From the NCBI GenBank assembly GCA_905187695.1, contig CAJJIY010000004.1, forward strand, positions 9,961-73,960: a DNA stretch of 64,000 nucleotides, given 5' to 3'. The stretch is from an uncultured Eubacteriales bacterium (GTDB taxonomy: Bacteria; Bacillota; Clostridia; Oscillospirales; CAG-272). Made by a program: the position numbers and the translations under genes. The notes below the pieces were generated by a model. It was not told the DNA's origin and did not search any database. It was given only the letters and a program-made list of their open reading frames with translations. Below are positions 36,691-44,569 of the stretch, one piece after another. Positions within the stretch are counted from its first letter, which is position 1, and each line of letters begins with the position of its first letter.

Positions 36691-37539
36691 ATGAAAAAAG
36701 ACGCAAAAGTACTTACGGTGCAGGATATTTCCTGTTTTGGACAATGCTCGCTGACTGTGGCGCTGCCCGTTATCTCAGCGGCCGGCATTGAGTGTGCCGT
36801 TCTGCCCTCCGCCGTGCTTTCCACGCACACAGGCGGATTTAAAGGCTTTACCTTCCGGGATCTGACCGACGACATACCCGGCATTGTATCGCACTGGGAA
36901 AAAGAAGGGATCACCTTTGACGCGATTTATACCGGTTATCTGGGAAGTATCAGACAAATTGATCTGGTAAAGGATCTCACGGATCGCGTGCTCGCGCCGG
37001 GCGGACTCCGGATTGTCGATCCGGCGATGGCCGATAACGGGGTGCTTTATTATGGTTTTGACGCCGGCTTTGCCGCCGCCATGGCCGGGCTTTGCGCCAC
37101 GGCCGACGTGGTGCTGCCGAACATTACCGAGGCCGCGCTGATGACCGGGCTTCCTTACCGCGCCGCAGGATATGACGAGGCTTATATTACCTCGCTTTGC
37201 CGGGCGCTGACCGAACGCGGCGCCGGCACGGTGGTGCTGACCGGGGTCAGCTATAAAGAGGAGAAGCTGGGCGTGGCCGTTTTTGCCAAGGGCGATGAAA
37301 AACCGGCTTATTATATGCATGAAAAACTGCCGAAAAACAGCCACGGTACGGGGGATATTTTTGCCGCGGCCTTTACCGGCGCGCTCCTGCGCGGCCGCAC
37401 GCCGCTCTCGGCGGCCGGTGTTGCCGCAGAGTTTACGCTTTTGGGCATGAAGGCCACTGCCGGAGACGAGGCCCACTGGTACGGCACGAAGTTTGAAAAG
37501 GCGCTTCCTTATCTGGTTGCCAAGCTGAACCGGGGATAA
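36691..37539 (+). CDS. pdxY: pyridoxamine/pyridoxal kinase-type kinase
   Basis: Ribokinase-superfamily enzyme of about 282 residues that phosphorylates vitamin B6 vitamers. N-terminal VLTVQDISCFGQCSLT and VLSTHTGGF are hallmarks of PdxY-type kinases, and the C-terminal anion-hole motif with catalytic Asp is NSHGTGDIFAAA. ATG 36691 aligns with the family N-terminus and has a GGGGAG site; an in-frame TTG at 36628 is possible but adds 21 residues of low-complexity basic sequence. It is monocistronic by position. Confidence 0.88.
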   Translation: MKKDAKVLTVQDISCFGQCSLTVALPVISAAGIECAVLPSAVLSTHTGGFKGFTFRDLTDDIPGIVSHWEKEGITFDAIYTGYLGSIRQIDLVKDLTDRVLAPGGLRIVDPAMADNGVLYYGFDAGFAAAMAGLCATADVVLPNITEAALMTGLPYRAAGYDEAYITSLCRALTERGAGTVVLTGVSYKEEKLGVAVFAKGDEKPAYYMHEKLPKNSHGTGDIFAAAFTGALLRGRTPLSAAGVAAEFTLLGMKATAGDEAHWYGTKFEKALPYLVAKLNRG

Positions 37540-37547
37540 ACGGGGCG

Positions 37548-37605
37548 GCGCGGGCGCTTTCACCGGCGGCACCGACACGGGGCAGGCGGCTCAAAGCGCC
37601 CGCGC
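37548..37605 (+). repeat. 13-bp GC-rich inverted repeat after the kinase gene
   Basis: GCGCGGGCGCTTT (37548-37560) is repeated inverted at 37593-37605, with 32 bases between. No T run follows, so it is not a standard terminator. An AT-rich dyad, ATATTTAT and ATAAATAT (37621-37640), follows before the next gene. Confidence 0.6.
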
Positions 37606-37679
37606 TCCTTGCAACCGCAGATATTTATATTCATAAATATAAAAAACAAAAAACATAAAACAAAAGGAGAATTGCGAAG

Positions 37680-38579
37680 ATGGAATATCCGATTTCCGAA
37701 AAACTGGATTCCGGTATCATTTTGGAAACCGACTTCTGCGGGGATGTCGATGATGTCGGCGCACTGGCTCTTTTGTGCAGCCGCGAAAGCACGCACCATG
37801 TGCCGATACTGGGCATTTCAATCAATGTCAACCGGCCTTTTATTGTCCCGGGCGTGGACGCTGTGCTGTCGTTTTTGGGTCACAAGCAGCTTCCTCTTGC
37901 AATCTGCGAAAAAGAGGAGGAGCGCTGGTCGCCCTATCTGAAGGAGCTGGCAGGCACGCTGCCGGCCGACAGACAGGCTACCTTGAAAACGCAGAGGGTG
38001 ACCGATTTTTACAAAAACATTCTCGAAAACGCACCTGATCACTCGATCAGCATCCTCTCAATCGGCTTTTTCTGCAACCTGAGCGAGGCCTATCGCGCCA
38101 TGCCGGAGTTGTTTGAGCAGAAAGTCCGTTGCGTGTATGTGATGGCGGGCTCTTTTGAAAATAATTCTGCCTATCTGGAGTACAACATCCGCGAAAAGCC
38201 GGAGGATTCGGTTTATTTCTTCAGAAACTGCCGCCGTCCGCTGATTTTCATTACGCACGAGACAGGCATCCACACCATGACTGATCTGCGGGGGCTGGAG
38301 GACCGGACCGACAACCCGATCGTTATGGCCTATAAAGCCTATACGGAGGGCAGTATGCGCCGTCCGAGCTGGGACCCCATCACGGTGGATTTTGCTTTCA
38401 GCGGTGAAAACGAATATTATGCGCTTTCGGAAGCAGGGAAGCTCACGATCGACGATGCCGGTTTTACCTTCCATCATCCGGAGGCCGGCGGCAATGCCCG
38501 GTATCTGATCTATAAAAAGACCGACGAGGAGATCGGCGCCCACATTACGGCCGAGATCAAGGCCGCCTCAAGGCTGTAA
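37680..38579 (+). CDS. inosine-uridine nucleoside hydrolase family protein
   Basis: A 299-residue protein of the nucleoside N-ribohydrolase fold. The N-terminal calcium-binding Asp cluster appears as ETDFCGDVDDVGAL (residues about 16-29), and a later Asn/Glu-containing part reads YVMAGSFENNSAYLEYNI. The usual DTDPGIDDA pattern is altered, so this is a divergent branch and the substrate may not be a standard nucleoside. AAGGAG lies 11 bases before the ATG. It probably has its own promoter in the AT-rich stretch upstream. Confidence 0.8.
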   Translation: MEYPISEKLDSGIILETDFCGDVDDVGALALLCSRESTHHVPILGISINVNRPFIVPGVDAVLSFLGHKQLPLAICEKEEERWSPYLKELAGTLPADRQATLKTQRVTDFYKNILENAPDHSISILSIGFFCNLSEAYRAMPELFEQKVRCVYVMAGSFENNSAYLEYNIREKPEDSVYFFRNCRRPLIFITHETGIHTMTDLRGLEDRTDNPIVMAYKAYTEGSMRRPSWDPITVDFAFSGENEYYALSEAGKLTIDDAGFTFHHPEAGGNARYLIYKKTDEEIGAHITAEIKAASRL

Positions 38580-38642
38580 GCCCCAAAACCGTCCGGCGTT
38601 TTCTTTTTTAGCTTTTTATTCCTCAAGTGTATATTTGTCAAT

Positions 38643-38727
38643 GATGTGAGACTAAATTTTCAAGTCATTCTATTCTATCAGAACGCAATCACTTTTTCTA
38701 TGCTTTTTTCGTTTTTAGTCTCACATC
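38643..38727. repeat. 85-bp segment bounded by 14-bp perfect inverted repeats
   Basis: GATGTGAGACTAAA (38643-38656) and TTTAGTCTCACATC (38714-38727) are exact inverted copies. The ends TGTGAG/CTCACA resemble IS terminal repeats, and the 57-bp interior has no reading frame. No target-site duplication is evident. It lies in the AT-rich intergenic stretch 38580-38942 together with a transposase remnant. It may be a miniature insertion element or a hairpin-forming repeat. Confidence 0.55.
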
Positions 38728-38761
38728 TATTGTAACTCTACATCTCCGATTTCTCGTTTTG

Positions 38762-38830
38762 TTAATCCCTTTTTTTGAGCTCTATCATTTCCTTTTCATA
38801 TTGCTCGATGTGGCGATATTCTCTTGGCAT
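38762..38830 (-). pseudogene. remnant of IS3-type OrfA (5' end only)
   Basis: On the - strand AGGAGG lies 8 bases before ATG 38830, which opens a 22-codon frame, MPREYRHIEQYEKEMIELKK, typical of the short OrfA of IS3-like elements in Firmicutes. The frame stops right after a run of seven A (T at 38770-38776). One extra A would continue it as GLTKREIGD for 12 more residues, also a family match, before another stop. No OrfB or further transposase sequence is present, so the element is dead. Confidence 0.6.
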
Positions 38831-38838
38831 AACAAAAA

Positions 38839-38883
38839 CCTCCTATGGTAATTGTAGATATATATCTATTCTACCATAGGAGG
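38839..38883 (-). promoter_or_regulatory. hairpin masking the OrfA ribosome binding site
   Basis: CCTCCTATGGTA (38839-38850) is repeated inverted at 38872-38883 with an internal AT-rich sub-hairpin. On the - strand it encloses the AGGAGG of the OrfA remnant, a layout known from IS elements where outside transcription is kept from expressing transposase. Confidence 0.55.
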
Positions 38884-38942
38884 CTCTTTTTTCAATTGTC
38901 CGTTTTTAACGGACTTGTGCAAAAAACGGGGGGATATTTATT

Positions 38943-40043
38943 TTAAAAGAAAGGTCGGTAGGCATCAAACGCGCTGGGAAGGGCATAGTGCCGGTCGATC
39001 TCGGCACGCGGAACCAGAAAGCAATCTTTGGGGAGTCTGTTTTCATCGTTTTCCGGGAGCTCGGCTTCATAACCTTCCATTTCCCAGATGAGATGAGTGA
39101 AAATGTGCCGGGCTTTCCCAAGCGGCGCAACGCGAAGCGGGGAAAGGCCGATTCCCGCAAGAAACGCGGCCGGATCATGGGGGATCTCTTCGGTGCAAAA
39201 AGGTTCATAAAGACCGGAAAGCAACCCCTTTCCGGGGCGGCGGCGAAGCACGGTTCTGTCTCCGATCCGAAGCAAAAACACACCCCGGTATCGGACTTTT
39301 TTCTCTTTTTGCTTTTTTCGGACAGGCAGATCCGGCGCGCTTCCCACACTTTTTCCAAGGCACCGGTCAACAAGCGGGCACCGGTCGCATCGTAAAGCGG
39401 TACCCGGCAGACAGATCAAAGCCCCCAGTTCGATCAGGCTCTGATTGAAATCGCCGGGATGTTCTTTTGGAACCGCCGCGGCGACCGCGGCGGTCAGCTC
39501 TTTTTTTCCGAGCGGAGAAAGGCAGTCTTTACGATAGTCACAAAGTCTTGCCGTGACCCGTAGCACATTGCCGTCCACAGCGGGGTAGGGCAGATCGAAA
39601 GCAATTGAGGCAATCGCCCCGGCGGTATAATCGCCGATGCCGCAAAGCCCCCGGATTTCCGGAAAAGTTTGCGGAAAAACCCCACCGTATTGCCGGGTAA
39701 TTTCTACAGCGGCCTTCTGCATATTCCGCACACGGCTGTAGTAACCAAGGCCTTCCCACAGTTTTAAAAGGAGCGCTTCCGGCGCGGCGGCCAGTGCGGA
39801 GATATCCGGAAGAACAGACAGAAAGCGGTTGTAATAGGGAATAACGGTTTCCACCCGCGTTTGCTGGAGCATCACTTCCGAGACCCAGATGGCATAGGGG
39901 TCTTTGGTATGGCGAAAGGGCAGATCGCGTTTGTTTTCGGCAAACCAGGCGGCAAGCGGCGCAAGATCCGGCAGGACAGGAGATTTTTCAAAATCCGCGG
40001 AAACGGGTGCGTTTTCAGGGGAAGATCCGGCGGTCGTCATCAT
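38943..40043 (-). CDS. mutY: A/G-specific adenine DNA glycosylase
   Basis: Removes adenine mispaired with 8-oxoguanine or guanine. The 366-residue protein has the helix-hairpin-helix and catalytic Asp region GLCGIGDYTAGAIAS and PAVDGNVLRV, and a [4Fe-4S] cluster motif in ICLPGTALRCDRCPLVDRC. The spacing is C-x7-C-x2-C-x5-C, one residue longer in the first gap than the usual six. A C-terminal NUDIX-like 8-oxoG recognition domain follows (ILLRRRPGKGLLSGLYE equivalent). It starts inside the sufB-like stop (ATGA), so it is co-transcribed with the Suf genes that would supply its cluster. Confidence 0.94.
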   Translation of the reverse strand: MMTTAGSSPENAPVSADFEKSPVLPDLAPLAAWFAENKRDLPFRHTKDPYAIWVSEVMLQQTRVETVIPYYNRFLSVLPDISALAAAPEALLLKLWEGLGYYSRVRNMQKAAVEITRQYGGVFPQTFPEIRGLCGIGDYTAGAIASIAFDLPYPAVDGNVLRVTARLCDYRKDCLSPLGKKELTAAVAAAVPKEHPGDFNQSLIELGALICLPGTALRCDRCPLVDRCLGKSVGSAPDLPVRKKQKEKKVRYRGVFLLRIGDRTVLRRRPGKGLLSGLYEPFCTEEIPHDPAAFLAGIGLSPLRVAPLGKARHIFTHLIWEMEGYEAELPENDENRLPKDCFLVPRAEIDRHYALPSAFDAYRPFF

Positions 40044-40966
40044 TTCAAGAAGCCGGAGATAATCTGCTCTTCCGCCTCTTTTTCGGTCAGCCCCAGCGTC
40101 ATCAGTTTGATAAGCTGTTCACCCGCAATTTTGCCGATGGCGGCTTCGTGAATGAGCGAAGCTTCCGGATGATTGGCCGAAATTTCCGGCACGGCGCTGA
40201 CTTTCCCCTCATCCATGATGATGGCGTCGCATTCGGTATGGCCGTTACAGCGGTTGTTCCCATTGACATGAGAAACAAACAACTGGGAGGAGTTTTCTTT
40301 GGCCACCGAGCGGGAAACCACATGGGTGCCGCATCCGGCTCCGTTCAGATTCACATTGAAGTGGGTTTCGGCACGCTGAGAACCATGCGTCAGGATCTTT
40401 TCATGAATGACCAGACTGGCGCCGTCGGCCAGTTCGGCGTTGGTCGTGCGGATGGTCGAATCCACGCCGCCCAGCTGCGCGGTCTCCATCTCCATATACG
40501 CGCCTTCTCCCAGATGCACCAGAGTCGTAGGGTTCATGGTGCGTTTTCCGGAGCCGTCTCCCTGGGCAAAATGCTTTTCGATATATTTTACCTTCGCATT
40601 TTTTCCGACATAAAAGGCATGAATGCCGCTGTGCTCGCTTTCGGCACTGCCGCCGTTGTGGATCCCGCATCCGGCCACAATGGTCACATCGCAGTTTTCG
40701 CCCACATGAAAATCGTTATAGACCAATTCTTTCAGGCCCGTGCTGGCCAGAAGAACCGGAATGTGTACGCTTTCATGGCGGGTACCGGGTTCAAAATAAA
40801 CATCAATGCCCGGTTTGTCGTTTTTCTTTTCCACCCGGATGTGCTCGGAGGAGTTTTTGCCGAACATCTGTCCGTTCACACGCAGAGAATAGGCTCCCTG
40901 CGGAATTTCGTGAATACCGGCGACCTTTTGGAGCAGGTCTTTTTCAATCTGTGTCAGTTCAGCCAT
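40040..40966 (-). CDS. SufB/SufD-like Fe-S scaffold protein (SmsB type)
   Basis: A 308-residue member of the SufB/SufD beta-helix family, shorter than classical SufB (about 465) and without its N-terminal extension. GCGIHNGGSAESEHSGIHAFY and RSVAKENSSQLFVSHVNGNNRCNGHTECD are family regions (quoted parts are interrupted in the fold by loops), with conserved Cys and His as cluster ligands. ATG 40966 has GGAGG 9 bases upstream and overlaps the sufC stop by 8 bases. With SufC alone as partner it matches the minimal two-gene SUF system described as SMS in anaerobes. Confidence 0.87.
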   Translation of the reverse strand: MAELTQIEKDLLQKVAGIHEIPQGAYSLRVNGQMFGKNSSEHIRVEKKNDKPGIDVYFEPGTRHESVHIPVLLASTGLKELVYNDFHVGENCDVTIVAGCGIHNGGSAESEHSGIHAFYVGKNAKVKYIEKHFAQGDGSGKRTMNPTTLVHLGEGAYMEMETAQLGGVDSTIRTTNAELADGASLVIHEKILTHGSQRAETHFNVNLNGAGCGTHVVSRSVAKENSSQLFVSHVNGNNRCNGHTECDAIIMDEGKVSAVPEISANHPEASLIHEAAIGKIAGEQLIKLMTLGLTEKEAEEQIISGFLK

Positions 40967-41690
40967 TTTTTTCACCCTCCGTATAGCGGCATCCGTTCAT
41001 CGAACCGAGCAGTTGAGGCAACACTTCTTCTTTACTGCCTTCCGCCGTGACGCGTCCGCCCGAGATCAGAACGATCTTGTCGGCAATGTCGAGGATTCTT
41101 TCCTGATGCGAAATGATGAGGATACTGCCGCGGGTCTTCTCATACATATTTTCAAACACGCGGATGAGATTCTGAAAACTCCACAGATCAATGCCGGCTT
41201 CCGGTTCGTCAAAGACCGAAAAACGGGTGCCGCGCGCAAAAATACCGGCAATCTCAATCCGTTTGAGTTCGCCGCCCGAAAGCGAGGCGTTGACCTCCCG
41301 GTTGATATATTCCTTGGCGCAAAGACCGACTTCGGAAAGGTAGGCGCAGGCCGCCGAGACCGACAGTTTTTCTCCCGCCGCCAACGAAATCAGATCTTTG
41401 ACGGTGATCCCCTTGAAGCGGACAGGTTGTTGGAAAGCGAAACTGATGCCCAGCCGCGCGCGTTCTGTAATTGAAAGGGCGGTAATATCCTGCCCGTCAA
41501 GAAGGATCCGACCGTTGGTGGGTTTTTCAATGCCGGCAATAATCTTGGCCAGCGTGGATTTGCCGCTTCCGTTGGGCCCTGTAATTGCAACAAACCGCTC
41601 GGAAATCTGCAGATTGATATCGGAAAGAATCGCCGTTTCGCCGCCGCCCTCGGCCGGCACGCGAAAACTGATGTGTTCCAGTTCCAGCAT
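40959..41690 (-). CDS. sufC: SufC-type ABC ATPase of Fe-S assembly
   Basis: Cytoplasmic ATPase of 243 residues that drives the SufB-like scaffold. Walker A GPNGSGKST, signature ASLSGGE, Walker B FSVFDEPEAGID and the switch His in IISHQE are all visible. ATG 41690 has AAAGGAG 6 bases upstream; the longer frame from 41717 reaches into the promoter leader. No sufS, sufU, sufE or sufT is adjacent. First gene of the sufC-sufB-mutY operon. Confidence 0.93.
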   Translation of the reverse strand: MLELEHISFRVPAEGGGETAILSDINLQISERFVAITGPNGSGKSTLAKIIAGIEKPTNGRILLDGQDITALSITERARLGISFAFQQPVRFKGITVKDLISLAAGEKLSVSAACAYLSEVGLCAKEYINREVNASLSGGELKRIEIAGIFARGTRFSVFDEPEAGIDLWSFQNLIRVFENMYEKTRGSILIISHQERILDIADKIVLISGGRVTAEGSKEEVLPQLLGSMNGCRYTEGEKNG

Positions 41691-41727
41691 AATAACTCCT
41701 TTGTGACTCATTGACATATTCAGGTGT

Positions 41728-41756
41728 AGTATACCACAGTTTCACATTTTTTGCAA
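41728..41756 (-). promoter_or_regulatory. sigma-A promoter for sufC-sufB-mutY
   Basis: TTGCAA and TATACT on the - strand are separated by 17 bases, with a start point near 41721. No IscR/SufR-type operator is evident. About 100 bases separate it from the divergent fumC promoter. Confidence 0.8.
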
Positions 41757-41860
41757 GGAAATGACACCAAAAAGCGGAGCGTATGCCAAAAATAACGAAA
41801 AAGCCAAGAAATTTTCTTAAAAATGTTAAATAATTGTCAGATATTTCACGGATTGCACCC

Positions 41861-41890
41861 TTGACGGCAGCAAAGGAGATGTGATATAAT
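41861..41890 (+). promoter_or_regulatory. sigma-A promoter of the fumC-hdr-flx-frd operon
   Basis: TTGACG and TATAAT are separated by 18 bases; transcription would start near 41897, leaving about 69 bases of leader before fumC. No other promoter of comparable quality is seen before 52135. Confidence 0.82.
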
Positions 41891-41965
41891 TATAATGTTA
41901 ACTTGTGCCCTCGCGCGTGTAGGGAAAATCTTTCTGCGCTTGGGCTCTTCTGTCAGGAGGATAAG

Positions 41966-43342
41966 ATGGAATATCGTATCGAACACGATTCAATGGGAGA
42001 GGTAAAGGTCCCGGCCGATCGGTATTGGGCCGCGCAGACCGAGCGCAGTCACGAAAATTTCCGCATCGGCGTGGGGCTTGAGACCATGCCGCGGGAGATC
42101 ACGCACGCTTTCGGTATTTTGAAGAAGGCTGCCGCCACGGCCAATGCGGCGCTCCGGCCCGAAAAGATGACGGCGGAAAAGCTTGCGGTCATTTCGGCGG
42201 CCTGTGATGAGGTCATTGCCGGGAAGCTCAATGATCATTTCCCGCTGGTGGTCTGGCAGACCGGTTCCGGCACACAGTCGAATATGAATGCCAACGAGGT
42301 CATTGCCAACCGCGCCAACGAGTTGGCCGGCAAAAAGCTCTGCCATCCAAACGATGACATCAATATGAGCCAATCCTCAAACGACACCTTCCCCACGGCC
42401 ATGCACATTGCGGCCGTGTCTGCCATTGAAGACAAACTTTTCCCGGCTATTGATCTGCTGGTCGGGACCTTCAAGCGTCTGGAAGCGGAAAACGAGGGTG
42501 TGATCAAGAGCGGACGCACGCATTTGCAGGACGCTACTCCGATCGCCTTCTCGCAGGAGATTTCGGGCTGGCGCACCAGCCTGGAGCGCGACCGTGCCCA
42601 ATTGGAACTTTCGCTCATTCACCTCAAGGAATTGGCGCTGGGCGGTACGGCCGTCGGCACGGGACTCAACACGCCCAAAGGCTTTGACGTAGCGGTGGCA
42701 AAGGCGGTGGCCGATATTACAGGCAAGGATTTTAAAACCGCCCCGAACAAGTTCCATGCGCTGACTTCCAAGGACGAGATCGTGTTTGCACACGGTGCCG
42801 TAAAGGCGCTGGCCTGCGACATGATGAAGATTGCCAACGATGTCCGCTGGCTGGCTTCCGGCCCGCGGCTGGGACTGGGTGAGATTCATATTCCCGAAAA
42901 CGAGCCCGGCTCTTCCATCATGCCCGGAAAAGTCAATCCCACACAGTGCGAGGCCGTTACCATGGTGGCCGTGCAGGTGATGGGCAACGATGTGGCGGTC
43001 GGCATGGCCGCGTCGCAGGGCAATTTTGAACTCAATGTGTTCATGCCGGTGTGCGCTTATAATTTCCTGCAATCGGTGCGGTTGTTGGCCGAGGCGATGG
43101 TCTCCTTCAACAACAACTGCGCGGTCGGAATCACGGCCAACCGGCAGAAAATGCACGACAATCTTTACAATTCGCTCATGCTGGTCACGGCGCTCAACCC
43201 TTACATCGGATATGAAAATGCCGCCAAGACCGCCAAGAAGGCTTATAAGGAGAACATTTCTCTGAAAGAGGCCTGCGTGGCGCTGGGATTCCTCACGGCC
43301 GAGCGTTTTGACGAAGTGTTCCACCCCGAAAAAATGGTCTGA
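41966..43342 (+). CDS. fumC: class II fumarate hydratase
   Basis: Interconverts malate and fumarate without an Fe-S cluster. The 458-residue protein carries the superfamily signature GSSIMPGKVNP (near residue 315) followed by TQCEAVTMV, which is the fumarase version rather than that of aspartase. QTGSGTQSNMNANEV and SSNDTFPTAMH are also present. ATG 41966 has AGGAGG 6 bases upstream. It is the first gene behind the promoter at 41861-41890 and lies 30 bases before hdrB, so it would provide fumarate to the flavoprotein at the far end of the operon. Confidence 0.95.
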   Translation: MEYRIEHDSMGEVKVPADRYWAAQTERSHENFRIGVGLETMPREITHAFGILKKAAATANAALRPEKMTAEKLAVISAACDEVIAGKLNDHFPLVVWQTGSGTQSNMNANEVIANRANELAGKKLCHPNDDINMSQSSNDTFPTAMHIAAVSAIEDKLFPAIDLLVGTFKRLEAENEGVIKSGRTHLQDATPIAFSQEISGWRTSLERDRAQLELSLIHLKELALGGTAVGTGLNTPKGFDVAVAKAVADITGKDFKTAPNKFHALTSKDEIVFAHGAVKALACDMMKIANDVRWLASGPRLGLGEIHIPENEPGSSIMPGKVNPTQCEAVTMVAVQVMGNDVAVGMAASQGNFELNVFMPVCAYNFLQSVRLLAEAMVSFNNNCAVGITANRQKMHDNLYNSLMLVTALNPYIGYENAAKTAKKAYKENISLKEACVALGFLTAERFDEVFHPEKMV

Positions 43343-43372
43343 TGACCGAAAATCTGCGGAAGGAAGAAAAAG

Positions 43373-44155
43373 ATGAAATTCAGTTATTTTCCCGGCTGTA
43401 CGCTGAAAACCAAGGCCAAGGATCTGGACGCTTTTGCCAGAGCAAGCGCCAGGGCGCTGGGCTTTGAACTTCAGGAATTGCCGGACTGGCAGTGCTGCGG
43501 CGCGGTTTATCCGATGGCCAAAGACGAGATCGCTACCAAACTTTCCTCGGTTCGCGCGCTGGTCAGCGCCCGGGATCGCGGGGAAGAGCTGGTCACGCTT
43601 TGCTCGGCCTGCCACAATGTCATCAAACAGGTCAATCACGATATGCAAAGCGACGCGGATATCGCTCTTCGCGTAAACAATTACTTAAAACTGGATACCC
43701 CTTATAACGGTGAGGCCACGGTGCTCCACTATCTGGAGGTGTTGCGCGACCGGATCGGTTTTGACGAACTCAAAAAGAAGGTCACCAATCCGCTCACCGG
43801 CCGGAAGATCGGCGCGTATTACGGTTGCCTTCTCCTTCGTCCCGGCAAAGTAATGGCCATGGACGATCCCGAAAACCCCCGTATTCTGGAGGATTTCATC
43901 CGCGCCATCGGCGCCACGCCGGTCATTTACGGGATGAGAAACGAGTGTTGCGGCGGCTATCTCACGCTTTCCGACCGTGCCGTGGCCGAAAAACGGAGCC
44001 ACGCGGTGCTCGCTGACGCCGCGGCAAAAGGCGCGGATACGGTCGTGACGGCCTGCCCGCTCTGCCTTTACAATCTTAAGAAAAACGGCGGGCACGACGC
44101 GCTCCCCGTGGTTTACTTCACCGAACTTCTGGCCGAAGCGCTGGGTGTGAAATAA
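43373..44155 (+). CDS. hdrB: heterodisulfide reductase subunit B-like protein
   Basis: Catalytic-type Hdr subunit of 260 residues with two complete CCG domains, which in methanogen HdrB bind noncubane [4Fe-4S] clusters. The first has C9, QCCGAV (41-42) and LCSAC (near 79-82); the second has YGCLLL, NECCGGY and ACPLC. The full set of Cys argues for real cluster binding, not a decayed copy. No methanogen CoM/CoB chemistry is expected in a Clostridium-like host, so the physiological disulfide or electron acceptor is open. Co-transcribed with hdrC and hdrA. Confidence 0.93.
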   Translation: MKFSYFPGCTLKTKAKDLDAFARASARALGFELQELPDWQCCGAVYPMAKDEIATKLSSVRALVSARDRGEELVTLCSACHNVIKQVNHDMQSDADIALRVNNYLKLDTPYNGEATVLHYLEVLRDRIGFDELKKKVTNPLTGRKIGAYYGCLLLRPGKVMAMDDPENPRILEDFIRAIGATPVIYGMRNECCGGYLTLSDRAVAEKRSHAVLADAAAKGADTVVTACPLCLYNLKKNGGHDALPVVYFTELLAEALGVK

Positions 44156-44165
44156 GGAGGCCGCA

Positions 44166-44555
44166 ATGGATAAAAAAGAAATGACGCTTGAGGCCATTCT
44201 TCGTTCCTCCGGCGTGAACGTGCGCAAGTGTATGCGGTGCGGAAAGTGCACGGCCACCTGCCCCGCTTTTGATGAAATGGAATATCATCCGCATCAGTTT
44301 GTTTATATGGTGGAAAAGGGTCAGATCGAAAAACTGATGGCCTCCCCCTCCATTTACAAATGCCTTTCCTGCTTTGCCTGCCTTGAGCGGTGCCCCCGGC
44401 AGGTCGAGCCCGCCAAACTGGTCGAGGCGGTGCGCCTTGCCGTCATCCGCGAGCAGGGAAAGAACTATCTGAAGCCCGATGCGATTCCCGCATTGCTGGA
44501 TGAGGATCTGCCTCAGCAGGCCATCACCAGCGCCCTGCGGAAATACAGTAAATAA
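44166..44555 (+). CDS. hdrC: heterodisulfide reductase subunit C-like protein
   Basis: Small electron-transfer subunit of 129 residues with two [4Fe-4S] motifs, CMRCGKCTATCP and CLSCFACLERCP. It links HdrA to HdrB. AAGGAGG is placed 6 bases before the ATG. It is free of membrane spans, so this is the soluble HdrABC type and not HdrDE. Confidence 0.93.
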   Translation: MDKKEMTLEAILRSSGVNVRKCMRCGKCTATCPAFDEMEYHPHQFVYMVEKGQIEKLMASPSIYKCLSCFACLERCPRQVEPAKLVEAVRLAVIREQGKNYLKPDAIPALLDEDLPQQAITSALRKYSK

Positions 44556-44569
44556 GGAGAGAGAACAAA

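Noticed and set aside
41966..43342. Aspartate ammonia-lyase instead of fumarase
   Set aside because: The signature continues PGKVNPTQCEAVTM, the fumarase form; aspartases have PAKVNPVIPE.
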